Shown: in pieces, positions 34,640-44,950 of the stretch
Numbering within the stretch: position 1 is the first letter of the stretch
How the letters are laid out: each line of letters begins with the position of its first letter
Assembly: GCF_900456975.1 (NCBI RefSeq)
Contig: NZ_UGYM01000002.1
Coordinates: 2,604,001 to 2,668,000 of the forward strand
DNA length: 64,000 bases
Source of the DNA: Shewanella baltica
GTDB lineage: Bacteria; Pseudomonadota; Gammaproteobacteria; Enterobacterales; Shewanellaceae
Direction of reading: 5' to 3'
The notes under the pieces: generated by a model
Seen by the model: the letters and a program-made list of their open reading frames with translations, nothing else
Told to the model about the DNA's origin: nothing
Database searches by the model: none
Translations under genes and position numbers: made by a program

Positions 34640-35908
34640 ATGGCGAACTTTATCGATAGACGGTTGAATGCGAAAGGAAAAAGCACAGTCAACCGCCAAC
34701 GCTTTATCAATAGATATAAGCAACAAATTAAAAAAGCCGTCAGCGATGCAGTGACTCGCCGCAGCGTAACGGATGTAGATAAAGGCGAAAAAATCAGTAT
34801 CCCCACCCGGGATATCAGTGAACCTATGTTTCACCAAGGCAAAGGCGGTGTCAGGGACAGAGTGCATCCCGGTAATGACCAATTTACCCGTGGCGATAAA
34901 ATTGACCGGCCACCTGGTGGTTCTGGCGGCGGTTCGGGCAAAGGTGAAGCCTCAAATTCGGGTGAAGGCGACGATGACTTTGTGTTCGAAATATCTAAGG
35001 ATGAGTATCTAGAATTATTGTTTGAGGACTTAGAACTCCCCAATCTACAAAAAAATCGCCTTAATAAACTGGTGGAATACCAAATCTACCGTGCGGGATT
35101 CACCAATGATGGCGTCCCCGCTAACATCAATATTGTCCGTTCATTACGTTCATCACTGGCACGTCGTATTGCGATGTCAGCCAGTAAAAAGAAATTGTTA
35201 AAAGAGTTAGAACAAGAACTTGCCGAACTGGAAAATATTCCAGGCACTAAGGCCGAGTTGATTTTGGATTTAAAAGCCCAAATTGAGGAGTTAAAACAAA
35301 AGATTGCCAGAGTGCCGTTTATCGATACCTTCGATCTACGCTTTAATAACTATTCCAAAAGGGAAATCCCTTCTAGCCAAGCCGTGATGTTCTGCTTGAT
35401 GGATGTGTCTGGCTCTATGGATCAGGCAACTAAAGATATGGCAAAACGCTTCTATATCTTGCTGTATCTGTTCCTCACCCGTACCTATAAAAATTTAGAA
35501 GTGGTCTACATTCGCCACCACACCCAAGCTAAAGAAGTCGATGAACACGAGTTCTTTTACTCCCAAGAAACGGGCGGCACCATAGTGTCCAGTGCATTAA
35601 AATTAATGCATGAAATTCAACAAGCCCGCTACCCAGCCGATGAATGGAATATCTACGCAGCCCAAGCATCCGATGGTGATAACTGGGCCGACGATTCACC
35701 AACCTGTAGGCAATTGTTAGAACAAAAAATCTTGCCACTGGTGCGCTACTACAGCTACATCGAAATCACCAATCGCGCCCATCAAACCTTGTGGCGTGAA
35801 TATGAATCCCTGCAACAGCATTACGACAACATCGCCGTGCAGCACATACGTCAAGCCGAAGATATTTACCCTGTCTTTAGGGAGCTATTCAAGAAACAAG
35901 CGGTTTAA
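34640..35908 (+). CDS. yeaH: YeaH/YhbH family protein (DUF444, VWA-like)
   Basis: 422 residues. The N-terminal [12 protein letters not shown] and a low-complexity Gly/Ser segment near residue 95 (GGSGGGSGK) lead to a von Willebrand A-like domain with MIDAS motif DVSGSMDQ near residue 255. A coiled coil (about residues 180-225) sits between. Known as the partner of PrkA. ATG 34640 has GGGAGG upstream. Confidence 0.92.
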   Translation: MANFIDRRLNAKGKSTVNRQRFINRYKQQIKKAVSDAVTRRSVTDVDKGEKISIPTRDISEPMFHQGKGGVRDRVHPGNDQFTRGDKIDRPPGGSGGGSGKGEASNSGEGDDDFVFEISKDEYLELLFEDLELPNLQKNRLNKLVEYQIYRAGFTNDGVPANINIVRSLRSSLARRIAMSASKKKLLKELEQELAELENIPGTKAELILDLKAQIEELKQKIARVPFIDTFDLRFNNYSKREIPSSQAVMFCLMDVSGSMDQATKDMAKRFYILLYLFLTRTYKNLEVVYIRHHTQAKEVDEHEFFYSQETGGTIVSSALKLMHEIQQARYPADEWNIYAAQASDGDNWADDSPTCRQLLEQKILPLVRYYSYIEITNRAHQTLWREYESLQQHYDNIAVQHIRQAEDIYPVFRELFKKQAV

Positions 35909-35917
35909 GGGGGCACT

Positions 35918-37444
35918 ATGGGGATAACTAAATCAACACCTTGGACACCACTGAGCGATGGTCCTGACTGGAGCTTCGAGCTACTGCAGGACTACCTCAA
36001 GGAAATTGAACGGGTAGCAGCACTGTATAAGCTCAGCACTTACCCAAATCAAATTGAAGTCATCACCGCTGAGCAGATGATGGATGCTTATGCGGGCATA
36101 GGTATGCCCATTGGTTACACCCATTGGTCCTTTGGCAAACGTTTTATCGAAACCGAGCAAGGTTACAAGCGCGGCCAAATGGGGCTTGCCTACGAAATTG
36201 TGATTAATTCTAACCCCTGTATTGCCTACCTTATGGAGGAAAACACCATCACAATGCAGGCTCTGGTGATCGCCCACGCCTGTTTCGGACATAATAGCTT
36301 TTTTAAAAACAACTACTTATTTAAGACATGGACAGATGCCAGCTCGATTATTGACTACCTTGTTTTTGCTAAAAACTACATCAGTGATTGCGAACAAAAA
36401 CATGGCGTTGCACAGGTCGAAAGCGTCATCGACTCCTGCCATGCGCTAATGAACTATGGTGTCGATCGCTATAAACGCCCCTCAGAAATTTCATTCCGAG
36501 AAGAACAAGCAAGACAAAAAGATCGCGAGGCGTACCTTCAAAGCCAAGTGAATGATTTATGGCGCACGATTCCTACCCAGCAACATGAACAGTCTCAATT
36601 GAAGAAACGTCGTTTCCCCGCAGAACCGCAGGAAAACATCTTATATTTCATCGAGAAAAATGCCCCTTTACTGGAACCATGGCAAAGGGAAATTATCCGC
36701 ATTGTACGTAAAATGGCGCAATATTTTTACCCGCAAAAACAAACTCAAGTAATGAATGAAGGCTGGGCCACCTTCTGGCACTACACTATTTTGAATCACT
36801 TGTATGATGATGGCGTGGTCACTGACCGCTTCATGATCGAGTTTTTGCAAAGCCATACGGGCGTGGTTGCCCAACCCGACTACAACAGTCGCTATTACAG
36901 TGGCATCAATCCCTATGCTTTAGGCTTTGCGATGTTTACTGACATTCGTCGAATTTGTGAAAATCCGACCGATGAAGATAAAGCCTGGTTTCCCGACATT
37001 GCCGGCAGCAATTGGATTGAAACCTTACACTTTGCAATGCAGAACTTTAAAGACGAAAGTTTTATTAGCCAATATCTTTCACCTAAAGTCATCCGCCAAT
37101 TTAAGTTGTTTGGTATCCATGATGATGAGAAACGCAATTATCTGTCTGTATCGGCAATTCATGATGAACAAGGTTATCAAGATATTCGCCAGTTATTATC
37201 GCAGCAATATAACTTGTCGAATATTGAGCCGAATATCCAAGTGCATAATGTGGAGGTCAACGGTGATAGATCCTTGACCTTACGTTATGTGCCGAATAAC
37301 GATATTCCCTTAGCCAGCAGCCATAAAGAAGTATTAAAGCATTTACATAGATTATGGGGTTTCACTGTCACCTTAGAGCAAAAAAATGAGGATGCGAGTG
37401 TAACAGTATTAGCATCCTGCCCTGAAGCGGCTAAACCAGAATAA
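35918..37444 (+). CDS. ycgB: SpoVR family protein (YcgB)
   Basis: 508 residues, the usual SpoVR length. Family signatures are ARACFGHNSFFKNN-like text (AHACFGHNSFF near residue 125), MNEGWATFWHY near residue 284, and NPYALGFAMFTDI near residue 330. Role unresolved; it is consistently found with prkA and yeaH. The start lies nine bases after the yeaH stop with AGGGGG upstream, so it is the third gene of the operon. A strong terminator follows. Confidence 0.94.
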   Translation: MGITKSTPWTPLSDGPDWSFELLQDYLKEIERVAALYKLSTYPNQIEVITAEQMMDAYAGIGMPIGYTHWSFGKRFIETEQGYKRGQMGLAYEIVINSNPCIAYLMEENTITMQALVIAHACFGHNSFFKNNYLFKTWTDASSIIDYLVFAKNYISDCEQKHGVAQVESVIDSCHALMNYGVDRYKRPSEISFREEQARQKDREAYLQSQVNDLWRTIPTQQHEQSQLKKRRFPAEPQENILYFIEKNAPLLEPWQREIIRIVRKMAQYFYPQKQTQVMNEGWATFWHYTILNHLYDDGVVTDRFMIEFLQSHTGVVAQPDYNSRYYSGINPYALGFAMFTDIRRICENPTDEDKAWFPDIAGSNWIETLHFAMQNFKDESFISQYLSPKVIRQFKLFGIHDDEKRNYLSVSAIHDEQGYQDIRQLLSQQYNLSNIEPNIQVHNVEVNGDRSLTLRYVPNNDIPLASSHKEVLKHLHRLWGFTVTLEQKNEDASVTVLASCPEAAKPE

Positions 37445-37456
37445 TAAACCGAATAA

Positions 37457-37485
37457 AAAAGCCGTTTCCATTGGAAACGGCTTTT
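37457..37485. terminator. bidirectional intrinsic terminator
   Basis: Perfect 13-bp stem AAAAGCCGTTTCC/GGAAACGGCTTTT with a three-base loop between convergent ycgB and fadR. Confidence 0.93.
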
Positions 37486-37526
37486 ATGTATTTATCGCTA
37501 TTTTAATGCGACATCAATCGCAGCAA

Positions 37527-38243
37527 TTAATTATCCTGTGCGATAGACGCGGGCATATCATCGCGTAATTGTAACCACATCTTACCGCTGTTCATGCCGT
37601 AGGTGCGCATCAGCGCAGGGACGTCGAGATAATTTTTCGCCTGAGCCAGTAGCTCTAACTCTTTGTAAAAGTTCAAAGCCAATAAACGCGCATCGGAACT
37701 AGTAAAATAATAGCGACCAACTCGGCTATACAATCCCTTAAATCCATTTAATATCAATACGTAAAGTGGATTCCCAGAGGAAAAAGCTAAGGTGTGATGC
37801 AATAAATAGTCAAATTCGGCATAGGATTCAGCCGTATCTTCAAGTTGGTGAATTTTGGCGAGCACATCCACAGCTGTATCTGGGTTATAACGCAGGGCAC
37901 CACGGAAATAGATAGCGCTGACGTTAGTACGAGCTGACAAGAGTTGGTCAACCAATACCGGAAATCCTTCGGGATTGAGATCGGCAATCGTCTCTAGAAT
38001 GTTTAAGCCTGAGGTTTCCCAGAAGTTATTCACTCGCGTTGGTTTACCGTGTTGGATTTTCAACCAACCGTCACGGGCCAAGCGCTGTAGCACTTCACGC
38101 AGAGTGGTGCGAGTCACACCTATCAATTCCGAAAGCTCACGTTCAGCCGGTAAAATGGACCCTGGAGGAAATTTATTATCCCAAATGGATCTCACAATAT
38201 ACTTCTCTGCAAAACTTGCAGGTCCTTTGGCATTGATAATCAT
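37527..38243 (-). CDS. fadR: fatty acid metabolism regulator FadR
   Basis: 238 residues. The GntR-type winged helix is very close to E. coli FadR ([22 protein letters not shown], residues 33-55), followed by [14 protein letters not shown] and a seven-helix acyl-CoA-binding domain. FadR represses beta-oxidation genes and activates unsaturated fatty acid synthesis, releasing DNA on binding long-chain acyl-CoA. The start at ATG 38243 matches the E. coli N-terminus. Divergent from nhaB, as in E. coli. A FadR-like site lies upstream. Confidence 0.95.
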   Translation of the reverse strand: MIINAKGPASFAEKYIVRSIWDNKFPPGSILPAERELSELIGVTRTTLREVLQRLARDGWLKIQHGKPTRVNNFWETSGLNILETIADLNPEGFPVLVDQLLSARTNVSAIYFRGALRYNPDTAVDVLAKIHQLEDTAESYAEFDYLLHHTLAFSSGNPLYVLILNGFKGLYSRVGRYYFTSSDARLLALNFYKELELLAQAKNYLDVPALMRTYGMNSGKMWLQLRDDMPASIAQDN

Positions 38244-38280
38244 CAGCCCACTTATCCAGTTGTTGTGCGTCGTAATGGTC

Positions 38281-38295
38281 ACTGATCATACCAGA
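38281..38295. promoter_or_regulatory. candidate FadR operator (autoregulation)
   Basis: ACTGATCATACCAGA matches the E. coli FadR half-sites ACTGGTC-N-GACCAGT at most positions. It lies 38-52 bases upstream of the fadR start codon. The resemblance is seen in sequence; binding is inference. Confidence 0.5.
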
Positions 38296-38544
38296 GCGGT
38301 AAAAAATGGAAACCATTGACTTAAATTCACTGTGTTATCGCCGTGTAAATGTCACACAATCGCTCAAAAAAACGACCAAGATCAAGGCAACAAACGCCAA
38401 TTTTGCCGATTAGCTCCGCTTTTTGAAATGTGGGTATCAGTATCTCATTACATTAGCTTTCTCTTTAGGCTAGACTGATTTAACAAACGCAGGTATTGAT
38501 ATTAAACACGTGCAATTTTTAACATAATTAGAAGAGAGGCTGCC
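38296..38544. other. fadR-nhaB divergent intergenic region
   Basis: AT-rich sequence upstream of nhaB. Apart from the FadR-like site at its left border I see no clear promoter hexamers or structured RNA. Confidence 0.4.
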
Positions 38545-40146
38545 ATGCCGGCGACAATGAGTCAGGCGTTTATTGGGAACTTCTTAGGAAATTCTCCTAA
38601 GTGGTACAAAACCGCAATACTGTCATTTTTAATTATCAATCCACTACTCTTTTTCTATGTCGACCCCTTTGTGGCCGGCTGGGTATTGGTGCTTGAATTT
38701 ATTTTTACCTTAGCAATGGCATTAAAATGTTATCCATTACAGCCTGGCGGATTATTAGCAATTGAAGCTGTCGCAATTGGCATGACATCGGCAAGCCAAG
38801 TCTTACATGAAATAGAAGCCAACCTAGAAGTATTATTACTCTTGGTGTTTATGGTCGCTGGTATTTATTTCATGAAGCAATTGCTGCTATTTGGCTTCAC
38901 GAAAATTATTACCAAAGTGCGTTCTAAAGTTTTAGTGTCACTAATGTTTTGTTTGGCATCGGCGTTTTTATCTGCCTTCTTAGATGCGTTAACGGTTATT
39001 GCCGTGATTATCGCGGTCGCTGTGGGTTTCTATTCTATTTACCACAAGGTCGCTTCTGGAAAAGATTTCGGCGCCGATCACGATCATACCTCCGAAGGTA
39101 AAAACGCTGCGGGTGAAGATCTGTTAAACGAAGAAGAACTCGGTGCATTCCGTGGCTTCCTGCGTAATCTGTTAATGCATGCGGGTGTCGGTACTGCACT
39201 CGGCGGTGTATGTACTATGGTGGGCGAACCTCAAAACTTGATTATTGCCGCACAGGCCAATTGGCAGTTTGGTGAATTCGCCGTACGTATGTCACCAGTT
39301 ACAGTCCCTGTATTGATTTCTGGTATCTTAACCTGCTACTTAGTTGAAAAGTTTGGTATTTTTGGTTACGGCGCTAAGTTGCCAACGGCCGTTCATCGGA
39401 TCTTATGTGAATATGCCGCCCATGAAGATGCGCGCCGTACCAACAAAGACAACATGAAGTTAATCGTCCAAGCGCTAGTGGGTGTCTGGTTGATCGCAGG
39501 TCTTGCCTTGCACTTGGCTTCAGTGGGCTTAATTGGTCTTTCTGTGATTATTTTAACCACAGCCTTTAATGGCGTCACCGATGAGCATGCCCTTGGTAAA
39601 GCCTTTGAAGAGGCACTACCTTTTACCGCATTATTAGCGGTGTTCTTTGCGGTTGTTGGCGTGATTATCGATCAACACTTATTCGCCCCCGTTATCCAAT
39701 GGGCACTGGGTTATGAAGGCAATACCCAATTAGTGATTTTCTATATCGCCAACGGATTATTGTCTATGGTGAGTGATAACGTGTTCGTCGGTACTGTGTA
39801 TATCAACGAAGTGAAGGCGGCATTAATTAACGGCCAAATCACCCGTGATCAATTCGACTTACTGGCCGTTGCGATTAATACCGGAACTAACTTACCTTCG
39901 GTGGCGACACCTAATGGTCAAGCGGCGTTCTTGTTCTTACTGACGTCAGCCTTAGCACCGCTGATCCGCTTATCCTATGGCAGAATGGTATGGATGGCAT
40001 TGCCCTACACTATCGTGCTATCCATTGTGGGCGTTATGGCGATCCAAACGGGATTCTTAGAACAAGCCACTCAATATTTCTATGATTCCCATACAATCAT
40101 CCATCACAGTGCAAAAGAAGTGTTGGGCACAGTGTCCGGACATTAA
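38545..40146 (+). CDS. nhaB: Na+/H+ antiporter NhaB
   Basis: 533 residues with about 12 hydrophobic segments. The N-terminal [15 protein letters not shown] and [15 protein letters not shown] are strong NhaB signatures, with [16 protein letters not shown] near residue 225 and [17 protein letters not shown] near residue 445. It expels Na+ in exchange for protons at alkaline pH. The gene order fadR-nhaB-dsbB is as in E. coli. GAGAGG precedes the ATG; a terminator follows. Confidence 0.96.
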   Translation: MPATMSQAFIGNFLGNSPKWYKTAILSFLIINPLLFFYVDPFVAGWVLVLEFIFTLAMALKCYPLQPGGLLAIEAVAIGMTSASQVLHEIEANLEVLLLLVFMVAGIYFMKQLLLFGFTKIITKVRSKVLVSLMFCLASAFLSAFLDALTVIAVIIAVAVGFYSIYHKVASGKDFGADHDHTSEGKNAAGEDLLNEEELGAFRGFLRNLLMHAGVGTALGGVCTMVGEPQNLIIAAQANWQFGEFAVRMSPVTVPVLISGILTCYLVEKFGIFGYGAKLPTAVHRILCEYAAHEDARRTNKDNMKLIVQALVGVWLIAGLALHLASVGLIGLSVIILTTAFNGVTDEHALGKAFEEALPFTALLAVFFAVVGVIIDQHLFAPVIQWALGYEGNTQLVIFYIANGLLSMVSDNVFVGTVYINEVKAALINGQITRDQFDLLAVAINTGTNLPSVATPNGQAAFLFLLTSALAPLIRLSYGRMVWMALPYTIVLSIVGVMAIQTGFLEQATQYFYDSHTIIHHSAKEVLGTVSGH

Positions 40147-40186
40147 TCTTCTCTATTGACTGAACTTTATTAAATAAGTAGAGTCC

Positions 40187-40217
40187 AAAAAACGCCCCAT
40201 GTCTGAGGGCGTTTTTT
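40187..40217 (+). terminator. intrinsic terminator of nhaB
   Basis: Stem AAAACGCCC/GGGCGTTTT with a nine-base loop and six T. It ends only a few bases before the dsbB start region. Confidence 0.88.
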
Positions 40218-40235
40218 GTTGATATGGAGCTCACT

Positions 40236-40763
40236 TTGACTGTTATTACTCGCTTTGCCCATTCCCGTTCATCTTGGTTTATTCTCGCAGGCACAGCCCT
40301 AGGCTTAGAGTTAAGCGCACTGTATTTTCAACATATAATGAAACTCGACCCCTGTGTTATGTGTATTTATCAAAGACTTGCTGTCTTTGGTTTATTAGCG
40401 GCCGGCATTATCGGCATGACGGCGCCAAAATATCGAATCGTGAGGATTCTCGCGGCCATTGTTTGGGCAGTCAGTGCGACTTGGGGATTAAAGCTAGCGC
40501 TATCGCTGGTAGACATGCAAACCAACCCATCGCCTTTCTCAACGTGTTCATTCTTACCTGAATTCCCAGCTTGGATGCCATTACACGAATGGTTCCCTTC
40601 CATTATGATGCCTACTGGCATGTGTACTGATGTGCCTTGGGTCTTTATGGGTGTGACAATGGCCGAATGGATGGTAGTCGCTTTCAGTGGCTTCCTAGTG
40701 GCTTGGTTACTCTTTATTGTGCCTATCTTGAGTGGTTCAAATAAACCTTCTCTTTATAAGTAA
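40236..40763 (+). CDS. dsbB: disulfide bond formation protein DsbB
   Basis: 175 residues with four hydrophobic segments and the two catalytic pairs: CVMC (Cys40 and Cys43) and the second pair in FSTCSF and TGMCTD. DsbB reoxidises DsbA and passes electrons to quinone in the inner membrane. I prefer TTG 40236 because GGAG lies six bases before it; ATG 40224 is in frame but has no ribosome-binding site and overlaps the nhaB terminator region. Confidence 0.93.
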   Translation: MTVITRFAHSRSSWFILAGTALGLELSALYFQHIMKLDPCVMCIYQRLAVFGLLAAGIIGMTAPKYRIVRILAAIVWAVSATWGLKLALSLVDMQTNPSPFSTCSFLPEFPAWMPLHEWFPSIMMPTGMCTDVPWVFMGVTMAEWMVVAFSGFLVAWLLFIVPILSGSNKPSLYK

Positions 40764-40775
40764 CAAGTTTGAGAT

Positions 40776-40803
40776 AAGGCAGGGATCAACCCTGCCTTTT
40801 TAT
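40776..40803 (+). terminator. intrinsic terminator of dsbB
   Basis: Stem AAGGCAGGG/CCCTGCCTT with a five-base loop followed by a T run. Confidence 0.9.
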
Positions 40804-40920
40804 TAACGATTTTATTCACAGTTTACGACTGATTCCCGCTGCTTATCCCATTCAATCCCCGCAACTTAGACATATGCCAATAGCAAAACAGCGAGAACGC
40901 GCTACACTGGCTCAATGAAA

Positions 40921-40950
40921 AGTGGTGATTTGGAAACTGGTGATTATGGG
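40921..40950. repeat. 15-bp imperfect tandem duplication at the sensor gene start
   Basis: Two 15-bp units (40921-40935, 40936-40950) share the core CTGGTGATT or GTGGTGATT. The two copies place a GTG (40922) and the ATG (40946) as competing starts. Confidence 0.5.
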
Positions 40951-43576
40951 AAAAAGTTCGACTTCTGAGCCACACACTGCCTTAACCCAATGGCAAAACA
41001 GTTTGCCGTTCAAATTTAGCCTTATCCAACTCGTCATTGCCGCTATTTTGATTTGCAGCACAGCTTGGGTGATTCTGAGTATTCAGCGTCAACAAGTGCT
41101 TGATCAACAAGCCGTGTTAAACCAAAACTATGGCCAGTTAATCATCGCCAAACTGCAGGAAATGACTTCACAGGTCGAAACCGTTGTCGGCTCCATTTCC
41201 AGTATTGCAAAACTTTATCGCTATGATCATGAGCAACTGGTGAAAACCATACCCAGCTTGCTGACGCTCGATAACCAACAGCGCATCATCTCTGGCGGTG
41301 GTGTCTGGCCGGAACCCGGCGCGTTTAATCAGCAAAAATTCCGGGATAGCCTATTCTGGGCCCACAATGTAAACGACGAGTTAGTCGCGATTGATAGCTA
41401 TAACAAGGACACGTTTCCTAGTTATCACACCGAAGAATGGTATCGCCCGACACGCTATTTCCCTGCGGGCAAAATTTTCTGGTCTAAATCTTATTTCGAT
41501 CCCACCACCCATGAGTCCATGATCACGGCCTCTGGTGCTATGTGGATGGACCATCAGTTTATTGGTGCCGCCACTGTGGATATCAGCTTAGAAAAGCTCA
41601 ATGCCCTACTACGCAATGCTATGGTCGATGTCAGGGGTTATGTCATTGCCTTAGATCATCAAAATCAAGTACTCGCCTATCCCCATGGCAATCATAATCT
41701 TCAGCATCAAGCCAATACCAGCCACACCTTTGTCACTTTTAATCATCTCGTTGACCAGCAGCCAGACTTCAGCCCCATCGAAGCGGCATTACACAATGCG
41801 GATAAAGCCTTTATCGAAGAAGCCGTGGCCGAGCGCGTATTTACCCAGGAACAGATGCAGCATTTGACTCGGCTAAGTCATCAAGATGAGCGCGACATGT
41901 TAGCCGCCATCGTCAATAACAATGCCTTAAACTATTTCACCACCCCAAAATTACTGACCTCAGTGACCTTAGCCCATGATCCCATTTTGAAAACGGCGTC
42001 CCTGGTTTCGGTATTTTTGATGCCAAATACTTATTGGAAAGTGTTAGTTGTCACCCCAATTTCGCCACTGCAAGATACCGCCAAACACTTAGTTGAAAAG
42101 GTTGGTATTTATTTAGTGTTCATCCAGCTTTTAGGCTTGATCCTGTTATTCTTGCTCCAACACCGGCTGTTTATTACCCCAATTATTGAAATCGTCCAAG
42201 CCTTAAAGCGTAATGATTCCGCATCAATTGAACTTAAAGCCAAAGACAGTCACGACGAAATTGGCTTATTAGCCAAGACATTCCTGTCGCGCACTCAACA
42301 ACTTGAAGTCGCCATGGCGAGTTTAGATGCCAGTAATCTTGCCCTAGAGCAACAATTGCAGAGTCAGAACCTATTCCAACTTGAATTAAAGCGCCATAAG
42401 GAACAACTAAGGGCTTTGCTGAAATTTTCCCAAAACCTTATCTATGTCAAAGATCTGCACGGTAAATATATTCTGGTGAATGACAAGTATTGTGAAATTT
42501 TAGGCATAGAACGCAGACGCATTATTGGCGCCTCGGATTTTGAGGTATTTCCCAGCCAATTTGCCCACGAGTATCAACAGAACGATCGGCGCGTACTGCA
42601 CAATAACGAAGCCATTAATTTTGAAGAGGCCATCCCCTCGCCACTGGGGAATCTTATTTATATCGTGACCAAATTTAAGATAAAAGATGATGACGATACT
42701 GTGATTGCGGTCGGCGCTATCGCCTTTGATATCACGTTGAAAAAGATTAAAGAGCAAGAACAGGATAAATTACTCTTAGGGCAAGTCGAGACGCTCAATC
42801 ATCTACAAGAGCAAGTTCGCCTTATCAATCAACATAATAATGAGCTTTACCAAGAGCAAGAAGCATTAACTAAAATGCTTGAGAAGCATCATCAACTCAA
42901 TCTCAGCCGTGAACAAAGCCAACAGCTAATGCAAAACTTCTTAGCTGAAATGATGACGCAGATCATGCATGAGCAAGATCAGCTACTCGCTAAAGTTTGC
43001 CAACTGCAGCAAACGGACGAGGCAAATTACAGAACTCAGATCACCGAAATCATGGTAACTCAGGCAGAGAAATTGCGGCATATTGCCCAGCTGCTAACCA
43101 ATCATCAAAACGATATTCGTCCATTACATCTGGCGCAATTTATGCGCCATCTCTTAGGTTTGTTAAAAGTGCAATTAGCGAAAGCAAACGTAGAGATAGT
43201 GCTCGATTGCGAGGAAAACATCATCATCGATGGCCCTGCTTGGCAATATCTGCAACTCTTCTATCGCTTAATTACTAACACTTTGAATCATGCTTTTAAG
43301 ACTCACAACGAACAGCGTGAAATCACCATCGCCATCGACAAATCGAACGACGTGCTGCAGATCAGTATTATCGATAATGGAATTGGTATGACGGAGGCGC
43401 AGCTCACGCAATTGCGACAGGAACTGGAGCAAGAACTCTGCCTCGGAACCTTAACCTGTATCAATCTGTGGCTCAAAAACGATCTTAATGGCAGCCTGAC
43501 CATAAGCAGCCTGTTAAACCAAGGCACACACATACAATGTCATTGGCCGCTTAGTACAAGCTTAGCGTCGCAATAA
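40946..43576 (+). CDS. membrane sensor with Cache, HAMP, PAS and degenerate histidine-kinase domains
   Basis: 876 residues from ATG 40946. Order: transmembrane segment (about 20-45), double-Cache periplasmic domain (about 46-375, with SYHTEEWYRPTRYF and GKIFWSKSYFDP), second transmembrane segment (about 385-410), HAMP, coiled coil, PAS (about 485-605), long coiled coil, and a C-terminal ATPase region with N-box LITNTLNHAF and G-box DNGIGMT. A normal phosphoacceptor box (F-x-x-x-M-S-H-E-I-R-T-P-L) is absent; the place is taken by FLAEMMTQIMHEQ. It is probably a histidine kinase with an unusual H-box, or a signalling protein that no longer autophosphorylates. No response regulator is adjacent. 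Confidence 0.78.
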   Translation: MGKSSTSEPHTALTQWQNSLPFKFSLIQLVIAAILICSTAWVILSIQRQQVLDQQAVLNQNYGQLIIAKLQEMTSQVETVVGSISSIAKLYRYDHEQLVKTIPSLLTLDNQQRIISGGGVWPEPGAFNQQKFRDSLFWAHNVNDELVAIDSYNKDTFPSYHTEEWYRPTRYFPAGKIFWSKSYFDPTTHESMITASGAMWMDHQFIGAATVDISLEKLNALLRNAMVDVRGYVIALDHQNQVLAYPHGNHNLQHQANTSHTFVTFNHLVDQQPDFSPIEAALHNADKAFIEEAVAERVFTQEQMQHLTRLSHQDERDMLAAIVNNNALNYFTTPKLLTSVTLAHDPILKTASLVSVFLMPNTYWKVLVVTPISPLQDTAKHLVEKVGIYLVFIQLLGLILLFLLQHRLFITPIIEIVQALKRNDSASIELKAKDSHDEIGLLAKTFLSRTQQLEVAMASLDASNLALEQQLQSQNLFQLELKRHKEQLRALLKFSQNLIYVKDLHGKYILVNDKYCEILGIERRRIIGASDFEVFPSQFAHEYQQNDRRVLHNNEAINFEEAIPSPLGNLIYIVTKFKIKDDDDTVIAVGAIAFDITLKKIKEQEQDKLLLGQVETLNHLQEQVRLINQHNNELYQEQEALTKMLEKHHQLNLSREQSQQLMQNFLAEMMTQIMHEQDQLLAKVCQLQQTDEANYRTQITEIMVTQAEKLRHIAQLLTNHQNDIRPLHLAQFMRHLLGLLKVQLAKANVEIVLDCEENIIIDGPAWQYLQLFYRLITNTLNHAFKTHNEQREITIAIDKSNDVLQISIIDNGIGMTEAQLTQLRQELEQELCLGTLTCINLWLKNDLNGSLTISSLLNQGTHIQCHWPLSTSLASQ

Positions 43577-43586
43577 AGAAGTCGGC

Positions 43587-43949
43587 TTACTGATCAAGCC
43601 ATGCTTTTGCTTGGGTTTGCTCATCGGCAGCAAATACCTTTACAGGGCACGGCAGCATGCAGGCAAGCGCATTGACCATAGCGCTTGTTTGAGCTTGGTT
43701 AGCAATCATCACCACTCTTGAGAAATCACTTAAGTGAAATAAGCCGAGTACTGCATCGTCCCACAGGGCAGCGACGGATATGCCTTCAAATTCAGGGGAA
43801 AACTCGTACCAGAGGCGAATACTGGCGTGATCTTGCAGCTTAGCTTCAATGGCGGGAACTAGATAGCCTTCAACATCCTCATGGTTAACACGACCAGATG
43901 CGACGACTGCTAATATGTCATGGGCATGGCCCGAAGAGATCGTTAGCAT
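43587..43949 (-). CDS. SpoIIAA-like STAS protein (DUF/PF11964 type)
   Basis: 120 residues. A single alpha/beta domain of the SpoIIAA-like STAS group (opening ILAVVASGRVNHEDVEGYLVPAIEA, ending VKVFAADEQTQAKAWL). Cytoplasmic; function unknown, and no anti-sigma partner is nearby. The ATG has AAGGAG upstream. It converges on the sensor gene with an 11-base gap. Confidence 0.78.
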   Translation of the reverse strand: MLTISSGHAHDILAVVASGRVNHEDVEGYLVPAIEAKLQDHASIRLWYEFSPEFEGISVAALWDDAVLGLFHLSDFSRVVMIANQAQTSAMVNALACMLPCPVKVFAADEQTQAKAWLDQ

Positions 43950-44417
43950 TGAACACTCCTTATCAATACATGAAGAAAATTGTTAAAGCTCACACACTAA
44001 AGATACACAGACAATGAAATAAATGCAGGAAAAGAGTGGTTTATTTTACGCTCAGCCGATTTAGTCCTCACCACTCAAGTTTTAAAATCACTCGAGCTAA
44101 GTGTCAGCCAGCAGCATAAAATCGCTGAACAAAGTGGCAATACAAGACTGAAAAGTGATGAAAAGTAGAATAACTCGAAGGGTAACGGATAGCAGATATA
44201 GCCTCACACCAAATGTTTTAAGCTTAACGATAACTCGCGCAGCGACTTAAGACTAGATTCAAGGTGAGGAAACACATGGCACTTAAGCGTGGCAATCAAG
44301 CGGCAAAAACATCACGGTTAAAATAGGCCGTTAACACTAACTGTTACAACGAGCTGAAATTACGCCCTAATTTTAATGCCAGCACGCTTGCCACTCAAGA
44401 TTAGAGCGCCCTTCTGA
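43950..44417. other. 468-base intergenic region
   Basis: No supported gene. A 16-codon plus-strand open frame (44276-44326) has a good GAGGAA ribosome-binding site but encodes only a basic peptide (MALKRGNQAAKTSRLK). A stem AGCGCC/GGCGCT near 44406-44427 overlaps the stop of the DUF3802 gene and may aid termination. Confidence 0.45.
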
Positions 44418-44774
44418 CTAGGCGCTGACTTGCTGTTTAGCGATTTCTTGATCGAACAAATTCTTAATTAAACCGGAAAACTCGGTAATAAATAACGTCT
44501 GCGCGGGCGTGGCTTTATGATTGGCAACCGAAGCTAAAATCTCTTCTAAATCATATACTATCGCATCCACTTCGCGGATAATCATGTTGCGCTGCGTGAA
44601 AGACAATGACGGATTTTGACCACACACCATAATGATCTGCGCCGACAATTGCTCTTCAAATAATTCCATCACAGTATCGTCTGAAATCACCTCAGAATTT
44701 GGTGTTTCAAATAAGCCAAGATGTTCAGTTAAATACTGGACCAAATGCATGTAACCATCTTTATCTGTGACCAT
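44418..44774 (-). CDS. DUF3802 family protein
   Basis: 118 residues, soluble and mostly alpha-helical, with the conserved opening MVTDKDGYMHLVQYLTEHL and a middle IIREVDAIVYDLEEIL. It matches the DUF3802 family of Shewanella and vibrios, function unknown. The ATG has AAAGGG upstream. Monocistronic. Confidence 0.8.
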   Translation of the reverse strand: MVTDKDGYMHLVQYLTEHLGLFETPNSEVISDDTVMELFEEQLSAQIIMVCGQNPSLSFTQRNMIIREVDAIVYDLEEILASVANHKATPAQTLFITEFSGLIKNLFDQEIAKQQVSA

Positions 44775-44842
44775 TTTTTACCCTTTAAACTCATTAACTT
44801 AATATCTACTGTGGTGCTATTAATACCACAATCGGAAATATC

Positions 44843-44866
44843 AAAGAAGCCGAAAGTTCGGCTTCT
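44843..44866 (-). terminator. intrinsic terminator of the yceI-like gene
   Basis: Stem GAAGCCGAA/TTCGGCTTC with a two-base centre, followed on the minus strand by TTTGATA. It lies downstream of the leftward YceI gene. Confidence 0.7.
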
Positions 44867-44950
44867 CATCGAGATCCAGCATACGCCACTTATTCAACTC
44901 TAGCCTATCTTCGATAACCGACGTATTGATCTACACCAATCTTATTGAAG

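Noticed and set aside
40224..40235. Upstream ATG as the dsbB start
   Set aside because: It lacks a ribosome-binding site, while TTG 40236 has GGAG at the right distance.
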